The position numbers and the translations under genes were made by a program. The notes below the pieces were generated by a model, which was not told where the DNA came from, searched no databases, and saw only the letters and a list, made by a program, of their open reading frames with translations. This document shows positions 38,522-49,689 of a stretch of DNA of 64,000 bases, in pieces; the stretch's first letter is position 1; each line of letters opens with the position of its first letter. The stretch covers positions 31,762 to 95,761 of the forward strand of contig CACMHW010000004.1 of assembly GCA_902613545.1 (NCBI GenBank), written 5' to 3'. The DNA comes from an uncultured Pelagibacteraceae bacterium. Lineage in GTDB: Bacteria > Pseudomonadota > Alphaproteobacteria > Pelagibacterales > Pelagibacteraceae.

Positions 38522-38893
38522 ATGCCAACAATTAATCAGTTGATTAAAAAGAAAAGAATTAAACCTGTTGCTAGAAATAAAGTTCCAGCATTAGAGAAAC
38601 AGCCTTTAAAACGTGGAGTTTGCGTGAAAGTTTATACTACTACACCTAAGAAACCAAATTCAGCTTTAAGAAAGGTCGCAAGAGTAAGATTATCCAACGG
38701 TTTTGAAGTGACAGCATATATCCCAGGTGAAGGACATAATCTTCAAGAACATTCTGTTGTTTTATTAAGAGGTGGACGAGTAAAAGATTTACCTGGTGTT
38801 AGGTATCATATTTTAAGAGGTAACCTGGATACCCAAGGGGTAGCTAATCGTAAACAAAGAAGATCTCTATACGGAGCAAAAAAACCAAAATAA
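38522..38893 (+). CDS. rpsL: 30S ribosomal protein S12 (uS12)
   Basis: 123 residues at the decoding centre. [18 protein letters not shown] includes the conserved Lys43, with [16 protein letters not shown] further on. First gene of the str cluster, after the only large gap in the supercluster (rpoC-rpsL). It is 4 bp upstream of rpsG. Confidence 0.98.
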   Translation: MPTINQLIKKKRIKPVARNKVPALEKQPLKRGVCVKVYTTTPKKPNSALRKVARVRLSNGFEVTAYIPGEGHNLQEHSVVLLRGGRVKDLPGVRYHILRGNLDTQGVANRKQRRSLYGAKKPK

Positions 38894-38897
38894 TATT

Positions 38898-39368
38898 ATG
38901 TCAAGAAAAAGAAAAGCACCTGTTAGAAAAGTTTATCCTGATCCAAAATTCCATTCTGATGTAGTTTCTAAATTTATAAACTCAATTATGTATGACGGAA
39001 AAAGATCCACAGCTGAAAAAATTCTTTATGATGCTTTAGACATTATTAAAAATAAAAATAAAGAAGACCCACTTAAGATTTTTAATTCAGCAATAAGTAA
39101 TGTTAAACCAAATTTAGAGTGTAGATCTCGAAGAGTAGGTGGAGCTACTTATCAAGTTCCTGTCGAAGTGAAGTCTAAAAGAGCACAAGCTCTTGCACTG
39201 CGATGGATAATGGATGCTACTAGAAGAAGAAAAAATAAAACAATGGCCGAAAAACTTTATGCTGAAATAATGGATGCTTCACAAAATAAAGGTTCGGCAA
39301 TTAAAAAAAGAGAAGACACTCACAAAATGGCAGAGGCAAATAAAGCTTTTGCTCACTTTAGATGGTAA
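38898..39368 (+). CDS. rpsG: 30S ribosomal protein S7 (uS7)
   Basis: 156 residues, nucleates assembly of the 30S head. The start [18 protein letters not shown] and the [14 protein letters not shown] segment are typical. In E. coli S7 represses the str operon; the 4-bp rpsL-rpsG gap here cannot hold the enterobacterial site. fusA begins 4 bp downstream. Confidence 0.98.
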   Translation: MSRKRKAPVRKVYPDPKFHSDVVSKFINSIMYDGKRSTAEKILYDALDIIKNKNKEDPLKIFNSAISNVKPNLECRSRRVGGATYQVPVEVKSKRAQALALRWIMDATRRRKNKTMAEKLYAEIMDASQNKGSAIKKREDTHKMAEANKAFAHFRW

Positions 39369-39372
39369 AAAT

Positions 39373-41445
39373 ATGAGCAAATACACTTTAGATAAATATA
39401 GAAACATAGGTATAATGGCCCACATTGATGCTGGGAAGACAACTACAACTGAAAGAGTTTTATATTATACAGGGAAAAGCCATAAGATAGGTGAAGTACA
39501 CGATGGCGCCGCTACGATGGATTGGATGGAACAAGAACAAGAAAGAGGTATAACAATTACCTCTGCAGCAACAACTTGTTTTTGGAGAGATCATCGAATT
39601 AACATTATCGACACTCCTGGACATGTTGACTTTACCATTGAAGTAGAAAGGTCTTTAAAAGTTTTAGATGGAGCTGTTGCAGTATTTGATGGAGTTGCAG
39701 GCGTTGAACCACAATCAGAAACTGTTTGGAGACAAGCAGACAAGTATAAAGTTCCGAGAATTTGTTTTGTAAATAAATTAGATAGAACAGGAGCAGACTT
39801 TTATAGATGTGTAGAAATGATAAAGGAAAGGTTAGGTTGCAAACCTTTACCCCTGCAACTTCCAATTGGTTCTGAAGCAGATTTAAAAGGTGTAGTTGAT
39901 CTAGTTAAAATGAAAGGCGTAGTCTGGCAAAACGAAGATTTAGGAGCAAAGTTTGATTACGTAGATATCCCAGAAGATTTAAAAGAAAAAGCAAAACAAT
40001 ATAGACAAAATTTAGTTGAAACAGCAGTCGAAGAGGATGAAAAACTTATGGAGTCTTATCTAGACGGAAAAGAACCCTCAGAAGAAGATCTTATAAAGTG
40101 TATTAGAAAGGGGACTTTAGGTTTTAACTTTGTTCCTATATTAACTGGTTCTGCTTTTAAAAATAAAGGTGTTCAACCTTTATTAGATGCTGTTATAGAT
40201 TACCTACCTAGTCCAAGTGACTTACAGTCTATTGAAGGAACTAAAGTTGGGTCTGATGAAAAAGTAACAATGAAATTTAATGAAAAAGAAAACTTTTCTG
40301 CTCTTGCTTTTAAAGTTGCTAATGATCCTTTTGTTGGTTCTCTTACTTTTATAAGAATTTATTCTGGAACTTTAAACGCTGGTACTTCAATTTTAAATTC
40401 CTCGAAAGATAAAAATGAAAGAATAGGTAGGATGCTCTTGATGCACGCAAATAGCAGGGAAGATATAAAAACTGCATCAGCTGGCGATATTGTTGCCTTA
40501 GCAGGTTTGAAATATACAATTACTGGTCATACATTATGTGACTCAAAAAATCCTATTCTTCTGGAACCTATGGAATTTCCTGATCCTGTAATTGAGATAG
40601 CAGTAGAACCTAAAACAAAAGGTGATCAAGAAAAAATGGGCGAAGCTTTGGCAAGATTAGCTAAAGAAGATCCATCTTTTAGAGTTTCATCAGACGAGGA
40701 GTCTGGTCAAACAATCATCAAAGGTATGGGTGAATTACATTTGGATATAATAGTCGACAGAATGAAAAGAGAGTTTAAGGTTGAGGCAAATATAGGCGCC
40801 CCTCAAGTAGCTTATCGAGAAACTATTTTGGGAACAGCCGAGATGGAATATATTCACAAAAAACAAAGTGGAGGAGCAGGACAGTTTGCAAAAGTGAAAC
40901 TCAGTGTTGAGCCATTAGAAGCAGGAAAAGGTAGAGAAGTTGAAAATCTAATTAAGGGTGGTTCAATACCAAAAGAATTTATACCAGGAGTAGAAAAAGG
41001 CGTAGAAAGTGTTTCTGATAGTGGAATATTAGCTGGCTTTCCAATAATTGATTATAAAGTAAAAATTTTAGATGGCTTACACCATGATGTTGACTCTAGT
41101 GTTTTAGCTTTCGAAATTGCTAGCAGATCATGTTTCAGAGAGGCTTGTCAAAAGGCTACGTTAAAATTATTAGAACCTATGATGAAGGTGGAAGTTGTTA
41201 CACCTGAAGAGTTTATGGGAGATGTAATCGGAGATTTAAATAGCAGAAGAGGTCAAGTTGGTTCGACTGAGCCTAGAGGAAATGCAACCGCTATCAACGC
41301 TGTTGTTCCATTAGCAAATATGTTTGGGTACATAAATAATCTAAGATCATCTACTCAAGGAAGAGCTCAATACACAATGCAATTTAGTCATTACGATAAA
41401 GTTCCTCAAAATGTTCAAGATGAAGTAACAAAAAAACTAGCTTAA
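39373..41445 (+). CDS. fusA: elongation factor G
   Basis: 690-residue translocase GTPase. G1 is [19 protein letters not shown]; switch [13 protein letters not shown] and DTPGHVDF and [10 protein letters not shown] follow. Domain IV has [20 protein letters not shown]. The ATG at 39373 is chosen; the frame is open upstream but overlaps rpsG. 3 bp to rpsJ. Confidence 0.98.
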   Translation: MSKYTLDKYRNIGIMAHIDAGKTTTTERVLYYTGKSHKIGEVHDGAATMDWMEQEQERGITITSAATTCFWRDHRINIIDTPGHVDFTIEVERSLKVLDGAVAVFDGVAGVEPQSETVWRQADKYKVPRICFVNKLDRTGADFYRCVEMIKERLGCKPLPLQLPIGSEADLKGVVDLVKMKGVVWQNEDLGAKFDYVDIPEDLKEKAKQYRQNLVETAVEEDEKLMESYLDGKEPSEEDLIKCIRKGTLGFNFVPILTGSAFKNKGVQPLLDAVIDYLPSPSDLQSIEGTKVGSDEKVTMKFNEKENFSALAFKVANDPFVGSLTFIRIYSGTLNAGTSILNSSKDKNERIGRMLLMHANSREDIKTASAGDIVALAGLKYTITGHTLCDSKNPILLEPMEFPDPVIEIAVEPKTKGDQEKMGEALARLAKEDPSFRVSSDEESGQTIIKGMGELHLDIIVDRMKREFKVEANIGAPQVAYRETILGTAEMEYIHKKQSGGAGQFAKVKLSVEPLEAGKGREVENLIKGGSIPKEFIPGVEKGVESVSDSGILAGFPIIDYKVKILDGLHHDVDSSVLAFEIASRSCFREACQKATLKLLEPMMKVEVVTPEEFMGDVIGDLNSRRGQVGSTEPRGNATAINAVVPLANMFGYINNLRSSTQGRAQYTMQFSHYDKVPQNVQDEVTKKLA

Positions 41446-41448
41446 ATT

Positions 41449-41757
41449 ATGGAAAATCAAAATATTAGAATACATTTGAAAGCTTACGACAATAAAATTT
41501 TAGACCTTTCTACTGAGGAAATTGTGAACACAGCTAAAAGAACCGGGGCACAAGTTAAAGGTCCTATTCCTTTACCAACAAGAATTGAGAGATATACAGT
41601 TCTTAGATCTCCTCATATTGACAAAAAGAGTAGAGAGCAATTTGAGTCAAGAACTCACAAAAGATTAATAGATATAATAGAACCAACTCCACAAACAGTT
41701 GAGGCATTAATGAAGCTAGATTTAGCCTCGGGAGTAGATATAGAAATAAAAATATAA
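41449..41757 (+). CDS. rpsJ: 30S ribosomal protein S10 (uS10)
   Basis: 102 residues. [14 protein letters not shown] starts the protein and [19 protein letters not shown] is the conserved loop; S10 is also NusE in antitermination. It follows fusA by only 3 bp, so the S10 operon has no leader of its own. Confidence 0.98.
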   Translation: MENQNIRIHLKAYDNKILDLSTEEIVNTAKRTGAQVKGPIPLPTRIERYTVLRSPHIDKKSREQFESRTHKRLIDIIEPTPQTVEALMKLDLASGVDIEIKI

Positions 41758-41761
41758 ATTT

Positions 41762-42466
41762 ATGAGCATAGGATTAATTGGAACAAAAATAGGAATGACA
41801 AGGGAGTTTATGGACTCAGGACAATCTGTTCCTGTGACTGTAATCAAAGTAGAGAAAGGTAGAGTTTTGGACATTATTACTAAAGATAAAAGAGGATACA
41901 ACGCAGTAAAAGTTGGTTTTTTTAAACAAAAAAACTCAAAAATAAATAAACAAATGAAGGGTTACTTTGCTAAAAAAAATACTGAACCTAAAAAAATATT
42001 AAAAGAATTTAGAACTAATAATGTAGATCAATTCAAAGAAGGCAACGAACTAGGATTAGAGATTTTTAAAGATAAAAAATTTTTAGATGTGAGGTCAAAA
42101 ACTATCGGTAAAGGTTTTGCAGGTGTGATGAAAAGATGGAATTTTGGAGGATTGAGAGCTTCACATGGTGTCTCTGTCTCTCACAGATCTCATGGTTCAA
42201 CTGGACAAAGACAAGATCCAGGAAAAGTATTCAAAGGCAAAAAAATGGCTGGACACATGGGAGATAAACTTAGAACCATGCTAAACTTAGAGATAATAAA
42301 ATCTGATGTAGAGAACAATTTAATTTATCTAAGAGGATCAATTCCAGGTTCTAAGAACTCAACTGTTTTTCTTAGAGAGTCTATAAAAAATATAACAAGA
42401 AAGACAATTAAAGAACGACACGAAGCGAAAATTAAGGCTGCAGCAGCAAAGAAAGGTAAAAAATAA
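41762..42466 (+). CDS. rplC: 50S ribosomal protein L3 (uL3)
   Basis: 234 residues, longer than the usual ~210 because of a basic Ala/Lys-rich C-terminal tail (KIKAAAAKKGKK). The core signatures GLIGTKIGMTREF and FAGVMKRWNFGG are intact; the loop SHGVSVSHRSHGSTGQ reaches the peptidyl-transferase centre. It overlaps rplD by one base. Confidence 0.98.
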   Translation: MSIGLIGTKIGMTREFMDSGQSVPVTVIKVEKGRVLDIITKDKRGYNAVKVGFFKQKNSKINKQMKGYFAKKNTEPKKILKEFRTNNVDQFKEGNELGLEIFKDKKFLDVRSKTIGKGFAGVMKRWNFGGLRASHGVSVSHRSHGSTGQRQDPGKVFKGKKMAGHMGDKLRTMLNLEIIKSDVENNLIYLRGSIPGSKNSTVFLRESIKNITRKTIKERHEAKIKAAAAKKGKK

Positions 42467-43101
42467 TGAAACTACCTTTATTGAACATAGATGGAACTAA
42501 ATCTAGCTCAATTGAGATTTCTGATAAATTGATTAATTTAAAGGTCAATCATAAATTGATTAAATTTGTAATAGATTGGCAACTTAATCATTCAAAACCA
42601 AGAGTTGCTAAAACTAAACAAAGAAATCAAATTAGAGGTTCGACGAAAAAAATAATTGCGCAAAAAGGCAGTGGTGGAGCTAGACATGCCAGTAAAAAGG
42701 CACCAATATTTGTTGGTGGAGGTATAGCTCATGGTCCAAAAGGAGATAATTATAAAATTAAGAAAATAAATAAAAAAGTCAGAAAACTTGCGCTAGCACA
42801 AACTCTTTCAAAAAAAAATTATGACAAAAGTTTACATATCTTAGCAGACGTTAAGAAAGAAATTAAGAAAACCAAAGAATTTAACAGTTTTTTAGAAAAA
42901 AATAAAATAAACAACGTATTAATAATTTCCGATAATGACTCTTTAAAAAATATTCATAAATCAGCTAGAAATATTAAAAATTTAAAAATTATCAAAGATG
43001 AAGGAACAAATGTATATGATTTATTTAAATATAAAAATATATTAATTACATCTTCTTCAGCAAAAAAAATTCAAAATAGGATTTTAAATGAAAAAAATTA
43101 A
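42466..43101 (+). CDS. rplD: 50S ribosomal protein L4 (uL4)
   Basis: 211 residues; part of the exit-tunnel wall. The extended loop carries KTKQRNQIRGSTKKIIAQKG and the following GGARHASKKAPIFVGGG. In E. coli L4 represses the S10 operon; no leader for this is visible here. The stop overlaps rplW by 14 bp. Confidence 0.97.
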   Translation: MKLPLLNIDGTKSSSIEISDKLINLKVNHKLIKFVIDWQLNHSKPRVAKTKQRNQIRGSTKKIIAQKGSGGARHASKKAPIFVGGGIAHGPKGDNYKIKKINKKVRKLALAQTLSKKNYDKSLHILADVKKEIKKTKEFNSFLEKNKINNVLIISDNDSLKNIHKSARNIKNLKIIKDEGTNVYDLFKYKNILITSSSAKKIQNRILNEKN

Positions 43102-43381
43102 TTATGTAGACTCAATAAGAAATCCAATTATTACTGAAAAAGCAACTATTTTATCTGAACAAAACAAAACTGTTTTTAAAGTTCATAATGGTGCGAATAA
43201 AAAAACTATTAAAAAAAATATAGAGAAACTTTTTAAAGTTAATGTTATTAAAATAAATATAATCAATCAAAAACCAAAATTAAAAATAAAACAGGGAAGA
43301 AAATCGCATAAAAGTGGATATAAAAAAGCAATTATTACTTTAAAAAAAGGTCAAAGTATTGATCTTACTACGGGAGTTTAA
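43088..43381 (+). CDS. rplW: 50S ribosomal protein L23 (uL23)
   Basis: 97 residues. It lies at the tunnel exit and binds trigger factor and SRP. It has RNPIITEKATILSEQNKTVF near the start and GRKSHKSGYKKAIITL near the end. It starts within rplD (14-bp overlap) and is 3 bp from rplB. Confidence 0.96.
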   Translation: MKKINYVDSIRNPIITEKATILSEQNKTVFKVHNGANKKTIKKNIEKLFKVNVIKINIINQKPKLKIKQGRKSHKSGYKKAIITLKKGQSIDLTTGV

Positions 43382-43384
43382 TTT

Positions 43385-44218
43385 ATGGCATTAAAAACTT
43401 TTAAACCTTATACAAAATCGACAAGAGGAACTGTTGTTATAGACAAAAGTGTTTTATGGAAAGGAACACCATATAAGCCATTAACAAAAGGACAAAACTT
43501 TACGGGTGGTAGAAATAATAATGGTAGAATTACCTCAAGACATATAGGCGGTGGATCAAAACATAAGTATAGAATTATCGATTTTTACAGAAAGAAAAAA
43601 AACATTAAAGCCACCGTTGATAGAATTGAATACGACCCTAACAGAACCGCTTATATTGCATTAATTACTTATAAAGATAATGAAAAATCATACATTATTT
43701 GCCCTAAAGGTTTAAAAAAAGGGGATACAATAGAGTCAGGTAAAAATGTTGAAATTAAAATCGGTAATTCGTTAGAACTAAAAGATATTCCTCCGGGTAC
43801 CTCGCTACATAATGTAGAATTAATTCCTGGTAATGGAGCAAAATTAGCAAGATCTGCAGGATCATCAGTTACACTGTCAGGATATGATGGGGATTATGCA
43901 ATTCTTAAACTTTCATCTGGAGAAATGAGAAAAGTAAGTAGTTCTTGCATAGCTACAATTGGAACTGTATCAAACCCAGATCAAAAAAATATAAAAATTG
44001 GAAAAGCTGGAAGGAGTAGATGGCGAGGCAAAAGACCACAAACTAGAGGTGTTGCTATGAATCCAGTTGATCATCCACATGGAGGTGGAGAGGGAAAAAC
44101 TTCAGGTGGAAGAAGTCCTGTTTCTCCTTGGGGTCAGTCAGCAAAAGGTTTGAAAACAAGAAGGCCTAAGAGAAGCGATAAATTAATTATTACAAGAAGA
44201 AAGAAGAGAAATAGATAA
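43385..44218 (+). CDS. rplB: 50S ribosomal protein L2 (uL2)
   Basis: 277 residues, supports subunit joining and the peptidyl-transferase centre. It contains [20 protein letters not shown] and the conserved C-terminal [20 protein letters not shown], which includes the functionally important histidine. Overlaps rpsS by one base. Confidence 0.98.
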   Translation: MALKTFKPYTKSTRGTVVIDKSVLWKGTPYKPLTKGQNFTGGRNNNGRITSRHIGGGSKHKYRIIDFYRKKKNIKATVDRIEYDPNRTAYIALITYKDNEKSYIICPKGLKKGDTIESGKNVEIKIGNSLELKDIPPGTSLHNVELIPGNGAKLARSAGSSVTLSGYDGDYAILKLSSGEMRKVSSSCIATIGTVSNPDQKNIKIGKAGRSRWRGKRPQTRGVAMNPVDHPHGGGEGKTSGGRSPVSPWGQSAKGLKTRRPKRSDKLIITRRKKRNR

Positions 44219-44535
44219 TGACAAGATCAGTTTGGAAAGGACCATTTGTGCACCCTAGTTTGTTAAAAAAAATTGATAAATTAAAAGCTCAACCTAATAA
44301 AAAACCAATTAAAACTTGGTCAAGAAATTCTACAATAATACCAGACTTTGTTGGACATAGTTTTATGATACATAATGGAAAATCTTTTATACCAATCACT
44401 ATTTCGGAAGAAATGGTTGGCCATAAATTAGGTGAATTTGCCCCCACAAGAACGTTTAAAGGGCATACACCTGCTGATAAGAAAGCTGCTGCGGCTGCGC
44501 CAACAGATAAACCAGCTACTGGAGATAAAAAATAA
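44218..44535 (+). CDS. rpsS: 30S ribosomal protein S19 (uS19)
   Basis: 105 residues. The core is standard ([17 protein letters not shown], then [20 protein letters not shown] and [10 protein letters not shown]). The C-terminus has an extra Ala/Thr/Lys-rich low-complexity tail of about 13 residues beyond the usual 92. Overlaps rplV by one base. Confidence 0.97.
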   Translation: MTRSVWKGPFVHPSLLKKIDKLKAQPNKKPIKTWSRNSTIIPDFVGHSFMIHNGKSFIPITISEEMVGHKLGEFAPTRTFKGHTPADKKAAAAAPTDKPATGDKK

Positions 44536-44903
44536 TGAATAAAGAAAACACATTAGTAAAAGCAGTAAATAAAAATGTTAGAACAAGCCCAAGAAAATTA
44601 TCTTTGGTTTGTAATTTAATTAAAGGAAAAAAAGCTGATGTTGCACTCAAGGATCTTGAATTTACGAGAAAAAGAATAGCTAAAGATGTAAGCAAAACAG
44701 TCAAATCAGCTATCTCCAATGCAGAAAATAACTATCAATATGATATAGATAATTTATTTGTAAAAGAGGCATATGTTGGAAAATCTTTAGTTATGAAAAG
44801 ATACAGACCAAGAGCAAAAGGTAGAGCAAGTCCTATTAAAAAACCATTTAGTAGGATCACAATTGTTTTGGAGGAAAAAAAGGAAAAAAAGGTGAGTAAA
44901 TAA
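44535..44903 (+). CDS. rplV: 50S ribosomal protein L22 (uL22)
   Basis: 122 residues. [20 protein letters not shown] and the tunnel hairpin region [20 protein letters not shown] are typical. A Lys/Glu tail extends the C-terminus. Overlaps rpsS and rpsC by one base each. Confidence 0.97.
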   Translation: MNKENTLVKAVNKNVRTSPRKLSLVCNLIKGKKADVALKDLEFTRKRIAKDVSKTVKSAISNAENNYQYDIDNLFVKEAYVGKSLVMKRYRPRAKGRASPIKKPFSRITIVLEEKKEKKVSK

Positions 44904-45589
44904 TGGGACAAAAAATAAATCCGATTGGTTTGAGACTTGGTATTAACCGTGGATGGGATTCCACTTGGTTTGCTAAAAAGAAAGACTTTGGAAAATTTTT
45001 GATTGAAGATCATAAAATCAGAAATTATATCAAAAAAAATATAACTAACTCTGGTGTTTCTGAAATTATTATAGAAAGATCCTCAAAAAAATGTACGGTT
45101 TCCATTCATACATCAAGACCGGGTTTTGTAATTGGTAAGAAAGGCGCAGATATTGAAAAAATTAAAAAAAATATAATGAAAATTACTGACAGTGATGTGA
45201 ATGTGAATATAAAAGAAATAAAAAAACCTGAACTGAATTCAAATTTAGTTGCCGAAAATATAGCTCAACAATTAGTTAAGCGAGTTGCTTACAGAAGAGC
45301 AATGAAAAGAGCTATGCAATCAGCTATGAGACTAAGTGCTAAAGGAATAAAAGTTATGCTTAGTGGTAGATTGGCTGGAAACGAGATCGCTAGAACTGAA
45401 TGGTTAAGAGATGGGAGTATACCTTCTCATACATTAAGAGCTGATATTGATTATGGTTTTGCAGAAGCTTTGACCACATATGGAATTATAGGTGTTAAAG
45501 TCTGGATATATAAAGGTGAGTTAATGGCAAAAGATGTTGAAAAAGAAAAAAAAGAAAGGGTAAAAAATGCTACAGCCAGTCAGAACTAA
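44903..45589 (+). CDS. rpsC: 30S ribosomal protein S3 (uS3)
   Basis: 228 residues. The KH domain motif [17 protein letters not shown] is clear and the C-terminal domain holds [18 protein letters not shown]. It helps form the mRNA entry tunnel. Its 3' end overlaps rplP by 23 bp. Confidence 0.98.
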   Translation: MGQKINPIGLRLGINRGWDSTWFAKKKDFGKFLIEDHKIRNYIKKNITNSGVSEIIIERSSKKCTVSIHTSRPGFVIGKKGADIEKIKKNIMKITDSDVNVNIKEIKKPELNSNLVAENIAQQLVKRVAYRRAMKRAMQSAMRLSAKGIKVMLSGRLAGNEIARTEWLRDGSIPSHTLRADIDYGFAEALTTYGIIGVKVWIYKGELMAKDVEKEKKERVKNATASQN

Positions 45590-45971
45590 ATATAGAAAAG
45601 CGTTTAAAGGAAGAATTCATGGAAACGCCTCTAGGGCTGTGAAGCTTAATTACGGACAATTTGGTCTTAAAGCTATTCAACCTGATAGAATAATTGGAAA
45701 ACAAATTGAGGCAGCAAGAGTTGCTTTAACAAGATATATGAAAAGAACCGGTAAAGTGTGGACAAGAATTTTTCCAAATATTCCTGTTTCAAAAAAGCCG
45801 ACAGAAGTGAGAATGGGGAAAGGCAAGGGATCCCCTGAATACTATGCTTGTAGAGTTAAACCTGGAAGAATAATTTTTGAAATAGATGGAGTTACTGAGG
45901 AAACAGCTCGAGAGGCCTTATATAAAGCTTCGGCTAAATTACCAATTAAAACTAAATTTATTAAAAGATAG
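45567..45971 (+). CDS. rplP: 50S ribosomal protein L16 (uL16)
   Basis: 134 residues. The start [19 protein letters not shown] matches the family exactly, so the 23-bp overlap with rpsC is real. [20 protein letters not shown] is the conserved A-site-facing loop. 3 bp to rpmC. Confidence 0.98.
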   Translation: MLQPVRTKYRKAFKGRIHGNASRAVKLNYGQFGLKAIQPDRIIGKQIEAARVALTRYMKRTGKVWTRIFPNIPVSKKPTEVRMGKGKGSPEYYACRVKPGRIIFEIDGVTEETAREALYKASAKLPIKTKFIKR

Positions 45972-45974
45972 ATT

Positions 45975-46163
45975 ATGGCCAAGAAAAAAGAAGATAAAAG
46001 ATTAACTAAAGACCAAGCTGAAAAAAAGATAATATCTTTAAAAAAAGATTTATTTAATATTCGATTCAAGAAAATTAACAATCAGGTTAATAATTCAGCA
46101 CAGTATGGACAAATTAAAAAAAGCATAGCTAGACTATATACAACAATCAAAAATACGAAATGA
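45975..46163 (+). CDS. rpmC: 50S ribosomal protein L29 (uL29)
   Basis: 62 residues, two-helix protein at the tunnel exit. [19 protein letters not shown] and the C-terminal [16 protein letters not shown] are typical. Overlaps rpsQ by 4 bp. Confidence 0.93.
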   Translation: MAKKKEDKRLTKDQAEKKIISLKKDLFNIRFKKINNQVNNSAQYGQIKKSIARLYTTIKNTK

Positions 46164-46387
46164 CAAAAAAAATTTTAAAAGGAGTAGTTAAGAGTGCAAA
46201 AAACGACAAAACTATTGTTGTTGAAGTAACAAGGAAATTTAAACATCCTTTTTATGAAAAAGTTATAAAAAGATCAAAAAAATATCACGCGCATGACGAA
46301 AAAAATAAATTTAAAGAAGGAGAAAAAGTTTCAATAATTGAATGCAAACCGATTTCCAAAAAAAAGACATGGCAGGTATTAGAATAA
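46160..46387 (+). CDS. rpsQ: 30S ribosomal protein S17 (uS17)
   Basis: 75 residues. An OB-fold 16S-binding protein with [20 protein letters not shown] and the segment [15 protein letters not shown] near the end. Shares one base with rplN. Confidence 0.96.
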   Translation: MTKKILKGVVKSAKNDKTIVVEVTRKFKHPFYEKVIKRSKKYHAHDEKNKFKEGEKVSIIECKPISKKKTWQVLE

Positions 46388-46755
46388 TGATACAAATACA
46401 AACAGAATTAGCAGTTGCAGATAACACAGGAGCTAAAAGAGTAGAGTGTATAAAGGTTCTTGGAGGCTCTAAAAGAAGATATGCATCAGTAGGTGATATA
46501 ATTGTTATAAGTGTTAAAGATGCAATACCAAAAGGAAAAGTAAAAAAAGGAGCAGTTCACAAAGCAGTAGTTGTAAGAACTAGAAAAGAAATATACAGAG
46601 ATGACGGTTCTAAAGTTCAGTTTGACACAAATGCAGTAGTTTTAACTGACGATAAAGGAGAACCGATAGGAACAAGAATTTTTGGGCCTGTTACAAGAGA
46701 ACTTCGTACTAGAGGCCATACTAAAATAATTTCATTAGCACCGGAGGTACTATAA
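46387..46755 (+). CDS. rplN: 50S ribosomal protein L14 (uL14)
   Basis: 122 residues starting [20 protein letters not shown], the family start; an upstream in-frame ATG at 46342 lies inside rpsQ and is not used. The C-terminal [20 protein letters not shown] is conserved. It abuts rplX with a one-base overlap. Confidence 0.98.
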   Translation: MIQIQTELAVADNTGAKRVECIKVLGGSKRRYASVGDIIVISVKDAIPKGKVKKGAVHKAVVVRTRKEIYRDDGSKVQFDTNAVVLTDDKGEPIGTRIFGPVTRELRTRGHTKIISLAPEVL

Positions 46756-47006
46756 TGCTTTTAAAGAAAGGGGTACAAGTGAAAGTTATTTCAGGAAAAG
46801 ACAAAGGTAAAACAGGAGAAATTTTAGAGATTAATAGAAAACTTAATAAAATTAAAATTAAATCAATTGGTATGATAAAACGACATCTTAAACCTACAAA
46901 AGAAAATAAAGGCGGAATAATTTCAAAGGAAAGCTTTATTCATCAATCAAATGTAAAAAATATAGATATAAAAACAAACGATAAAAAAAAAGTAGGTAAA
47001 AAATGA
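46755..47006 (+). CDS. rplX: 50S ribosomal protein L24 (uL24), short form
   Basis: 83 residues. The KOW motif VKVISGKDKGKTGEILEIN is complete and KRHLKPTKENKGGIISKE follows. The sequence stops after the SNVKNID segment; the usual C-terminal ~20 residues with the PTRVGF motif are replaced by a short Lys-rich tail. 4-bp overlap with rplE. Confidence 0.95.
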   Translation: MLLKKGVQVKVISGKDKGKTGEILEINRKLNKIKIKSIGMIKRHLKPTKENKGGIISKESFIHQSNVKNIDIKTNDKKKVGKK

Positions 47007-47554
47007 CACCAAGATTGAAAATAGCTTACGATAAAGAGATAATAAACAAACTTATGAGTAAACTATCTGTCAAGAATAAACATCAGGTTCCAAGAATAGA
47101 AAAAATAATTTTAAACATGGGATTAGGTGAAGATGCTTCAGATGGTAAAAAGCTTAAAGCTTGTGTAGATGATTTGGCTTTAATAGCTGGGCAGAGGCCG
47201 ATTATTACAAAGTTTAAAAAATCCATCTCTAATTTTAAAACAAGAAAAGGTTCTAACGCTGGAGCAAAAGTTACTTTAAGGTCAGATAAAATGTATGAAT
47301 TTATCGATCGATTGGTGAATATAGCTTTGCCAAGAATAAAAGATTTTAGAGGTTTATCATTAAAAGGTGTAGACAGTTCATACAATTATTCTTTCGGAAT
47401 TAAAGAGCATATAGTATTTCCAGAGGTGAACTTTGATAAAGTAGATAAAATTAGAGGATTAGATGTGACAATAGTGACTAAAAGTAAAAGCAAAAATGGA
47501 ACAATTGAACTTTTGAGAGAGTTTAACTTTCCATTAAATAATAAAAAAAACTGA
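47003..47554 (+). CDS. rplE: 50S ribosomal protein L5 (uL5)
   Basis: 183 residues, binds 5S r[41 protein letters not shown] and [12 protein letters not shown] are standard. 7 bp to rpsN. Confidence 0.98.
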   Translation: MTPRLKIAYDKEIINKLMSKLSVKNKHQVPRIEKIILNMGLGEDASDGKKLKACVDDLALIAGQRPIITKFKKSISNFKTRKGSNAGAKVTLRSDKMYEFIDRLVNIALPRIKDFRGLSLKGVDSSYNYSFGIKEHIVFPEVNFDKVDKIRGLDVTIVTKSKSKNGTIELLREFNFPLNNKKN

Positions 47555-47561
47555 GGTAAAA

Positions 47562-47867
47562 ATGGCTAAAAAAAGTGCAATTGAAAAAAATATAAGAAGA
47601 ATGAAATTAGTAAAACGATATGCAAAAAAAAGAGCAGCTTTAAAAAAAATAATAAATAATAAAAAACTAGAATTATCTGAAAGATTTGAAGCCCAGCTTA
47701 AATTAAATAAATTACCTAAAAATTCTGCAGCGATTAGAGTAAGAAATAGATGTGAAGTTTCAGGAAGACCTCATGGAGTTTATAGAAAATTAAAATTATC
47801 TAGGATTGCGCTAAGAGATATGGCATCTTCAGGCAAAATTCCCGGAATAACAAAATCAAGTTGGTAG
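47562..47867 (+). CDS. rpsN: 30S ribosomal protein S14 (uS14), zinc-independent long form
   Basis: 101 residues with only one cysteine ([20 protein letters not shown]), so it lacks the zinc ribbon of the short form. Ends in the conserved [11 protein letters not shown]. 7 bp to rpsH. Confidence 0.97.
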   Translation: MAKKSAIEKNIRRMKLVKRYAKKRAALKKIINNKKLELSERFEAQLKLNKLPKNSAAIRVRNRCEVSGRPHGVYRKLKLSRIALRDMASSGKIPGITKSSW

Positions 47868-47874
47868 GAGATAT

Positions 47875-48273
47875 ATGACATTTACTGATCCGATAGGCGA
47901 TATGTTTTCAAGAATAAGAAATGGACAGATGAGATCATTAAACTCTGTAGCCATTCCCTCTTCAAATTTTAGAAAGAATATTTTAGAAATATTAAAAAAA
48001 GAAGGTTACATTAAAGACTACTTCATTGAAAAAACAGAAAATAATAAAACTAGTCTCAAAATATCATTAAAATATTATGAGGGTGATCCTGTAATAAAAG
48101 AAATTAAGAGAATTTCAAAACCTGGCAGAAGAGTTTACTCTAGAGCAACGAGTATACCAAAAGTAATGAACGGTCTTGGTCTAGCAATCCTCTCAACGCC
48201 TAAAGGTGTAATGAGTGATACAGATGCAAGAAAAAATAATGTTGGTGGCGAAGTAATTTGTAGGGTATTTTAA
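47875..48273 (+). CDS. rpsH: 30S ribosomal protein S8 (uS8)
   Basis: 132 residues. TDPIGDMFSRIRNG at the start and ILSTPKGVMSDTDARKNNVG with GGEVICRVF at the end are typical. In E. coli S8 represses the spc operon at rplX-rplE; here those genes overlap, so a different arrangement is needed. One base overlaps rplF. Confidence 0.98.
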   Translation: MTFTDPIGDMFSRIRNGQMRSLNSVAIPSSNFRKNILEILKKEGYIKDYFIEKTENNKTSLKISLKYYEGDPVIKEIKRISKPGRRVYSRATSIPKVMNGLGLAILSTPKGVMSDTDARKNNVGGEVICRVF

Positions 48274-48815
48274 TGTCTAAAATTGGAAAAAAAAATATAA
48301 TTATACCAAAAGACTCAACCGTTAAAATTGAAGGGTCAAACCTCACTATTACTGGTCCTAAAGGTACAAAGAAACTGTCAATTAATGATAAAATTTTTTC
48401 ATCTCAACTAAAAGAAAGTGAGTTGCAAATTAAACCTCTAGAAAAAAATGTAGACAAAAAGACTTCAATAATGTGGGGCACTTATAGAAGCTTAATTAAT
48501 AATGCAGTCACTGGAGTTACAAAAGGTCATGAAAAAATACTAGAATTGAATGGCGTAGGTTTTAGAGCAAATATTAAAGGCGATAAATTGAATTTACAAA
48601 TAGGGTTTAGTCATGACATAAATTTTCATATTCCAAAAGAATTAAAAATTACTGTTGAAAAGCAAACTGTAATCAAAATATCTGGAGTTGATAAAGAATT
48701 AGTCTCTAAAGTGACAGCAGATATAAAGAGTTTAAAACCAGTAGAACCTTATAAAGCTAAAGGAATAAAAGAAAGAGGTCAATTTGTTTTAAGAAAAGAA
48801 GGCAAGAAAAAATAG
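48273..48815 (+). CDS. rplF: 50S ribosomal protein L6 (uL6)
   Basis: 180 residues. [12 protein letters not shown] at the start and the C-terminal [20 protein letters not shown] are conserved, as is the [17 protein letters not shown] helix. 2 bp to rplR. Confidence 0.97.
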   Translation: MSKIGKKNIIIPKDSTVKIEGSNLTITGPKGTKKLSINDKIFSSQLKESELQIKPLEKNVDKKTSIMWGTYRSLINNAVTGVTKGHEKILELNGVGFRANIKGDKLNLQIGFSHDINFHIPKELKITVEKQTVIKISGVDKELVSKVTADIKSLKPVEPYKAKGIKERGQFVLRKEGKKK

Positions 48816-48817
48816 AT

Positions 48818-49171
48818 ATGAAAAAAATTAAAAACAAATTAAAAAGAAAATTGAGAAATAGAAAGAAACTTTCAAAAGTAAATTCAGACAGATTAAGAAT
48901 TTCAATAAATAAATCTTTGAATAATCTGTCAGCTCAAATTATAGACGATTTTCAAAGAAAAACATTAGTATCTGTTTCTTCTAATGAAGCAGAGATTAGA
49001 AAAAAGAAAATAAAAAAAATGGAGAAATCTACTTTAACTGGTGAAATATTGGCAAAAAGAGCAAAGGAAAAAAATATTAGCAAAGTTTTTTTTGATAGAG
49101 GGAGTTATAAATACCATGGAAGAATAAAGATATTTGCTGAAACACTAAGAAAAAATGGATTGAAATTTTAA
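48818..49171 (+). CDS. rplR: 50S ribosomal protein L18 (uL18)
   Basis: 117 residues, binds 5S rRNA with L5. The C-terminal [20 protein letters not shown] is the family signature; the N-terminal [20 protein letters not shown] is very basic. Sequence is more divergent in the middle than in neighbours. One base overlaps rpsE. Confidence 0.95.
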   Translation: MKKIKNKLKRKLRNRKKLSKVNSDRLRISINKSLNNLSAQIIDDFQRKTLVSVSSNEAEIRKKKIKKMEKSTLTGEILAKRAKEKNISKVFFDRGSYKYHGRIKIFAETLRKNGLKF

Positions 49172-49689
49172 TGACGGAGAATAAAAAATTAGAAAGTGAT
49201 ATAAAGGAAAAATTAGTTGCAATAAATAGAATTACGAAAGTAGTTAAAGGAGGAAGAAGATTTGGTTTTGCAGCTTTAGTAGTAGTAGGAAATCAAAAAG
49301 GTTCGATAGGTATTGGTCAAGGAAAATCAAAACAAGTTCCAGATGCAATTAAAAAAGCGACTGAAGTAGCTAAGAGAAGCCTAATAAAAATTCCTTTAAA
49401 AGAAGGTAGAACTCTGCATCATGATGTGACTGGTAAAAATGGTTCGGGAAAAGTTTTTTTAAGAGCAGCACCAGCTGGTACAGGTATAATTGCAGGAGGA
49501 GCAATTAGATCTGTTTGTGAAGTTTTAGGAATTCAAGATGTTGTTGCAAAATCTTTAGGTTCAGCTAATCCCCACAATGTATTGAAAGCATGTGTAAATG
49601 GTTTAAAATCTCAAAGCTCACCCAAAATATTGTCAGCAATTAGAGGAAAAAAAATATCTGATATAGTTGAAAAAAGAGAGGCTAAATGA
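49171..49689 (+). CDS. rpsE: 30S ribosomal protein S5 (uS5)
   Basis: 172 residues. [20 protein letters not shown] and the C-terminal domain segments [19 protein letters not shown] and [15 protein letters not shown] are typical. The stop overlaps rplO by 4 bp: there is no rpmD (uL30) gene between them, although many bacteria have one here. Confidence 0.98.
   Translation: MTENKKLESDIKEKLVAINRITKVVKGGRRFGFAALVVVGNQKGSIGIGQGKSKQVPDAIKKATEVAKRSLIKIPLKEGRTLHHDVTGKNGSGKVFLRAAPAGTGIIAGGAIRSVCEVLGIQDVVAKSLGSANPHNVLKACVNGLKSQSSPKILSAIRGKKISDIVEKREAK

Noticed and set aside
39274..39372. Longer EF-G start overlapping rpsG
   Set aside because: EF-G homology begins at the ATG at 39373; the upstream part is out-of-frame rpsG sequence.
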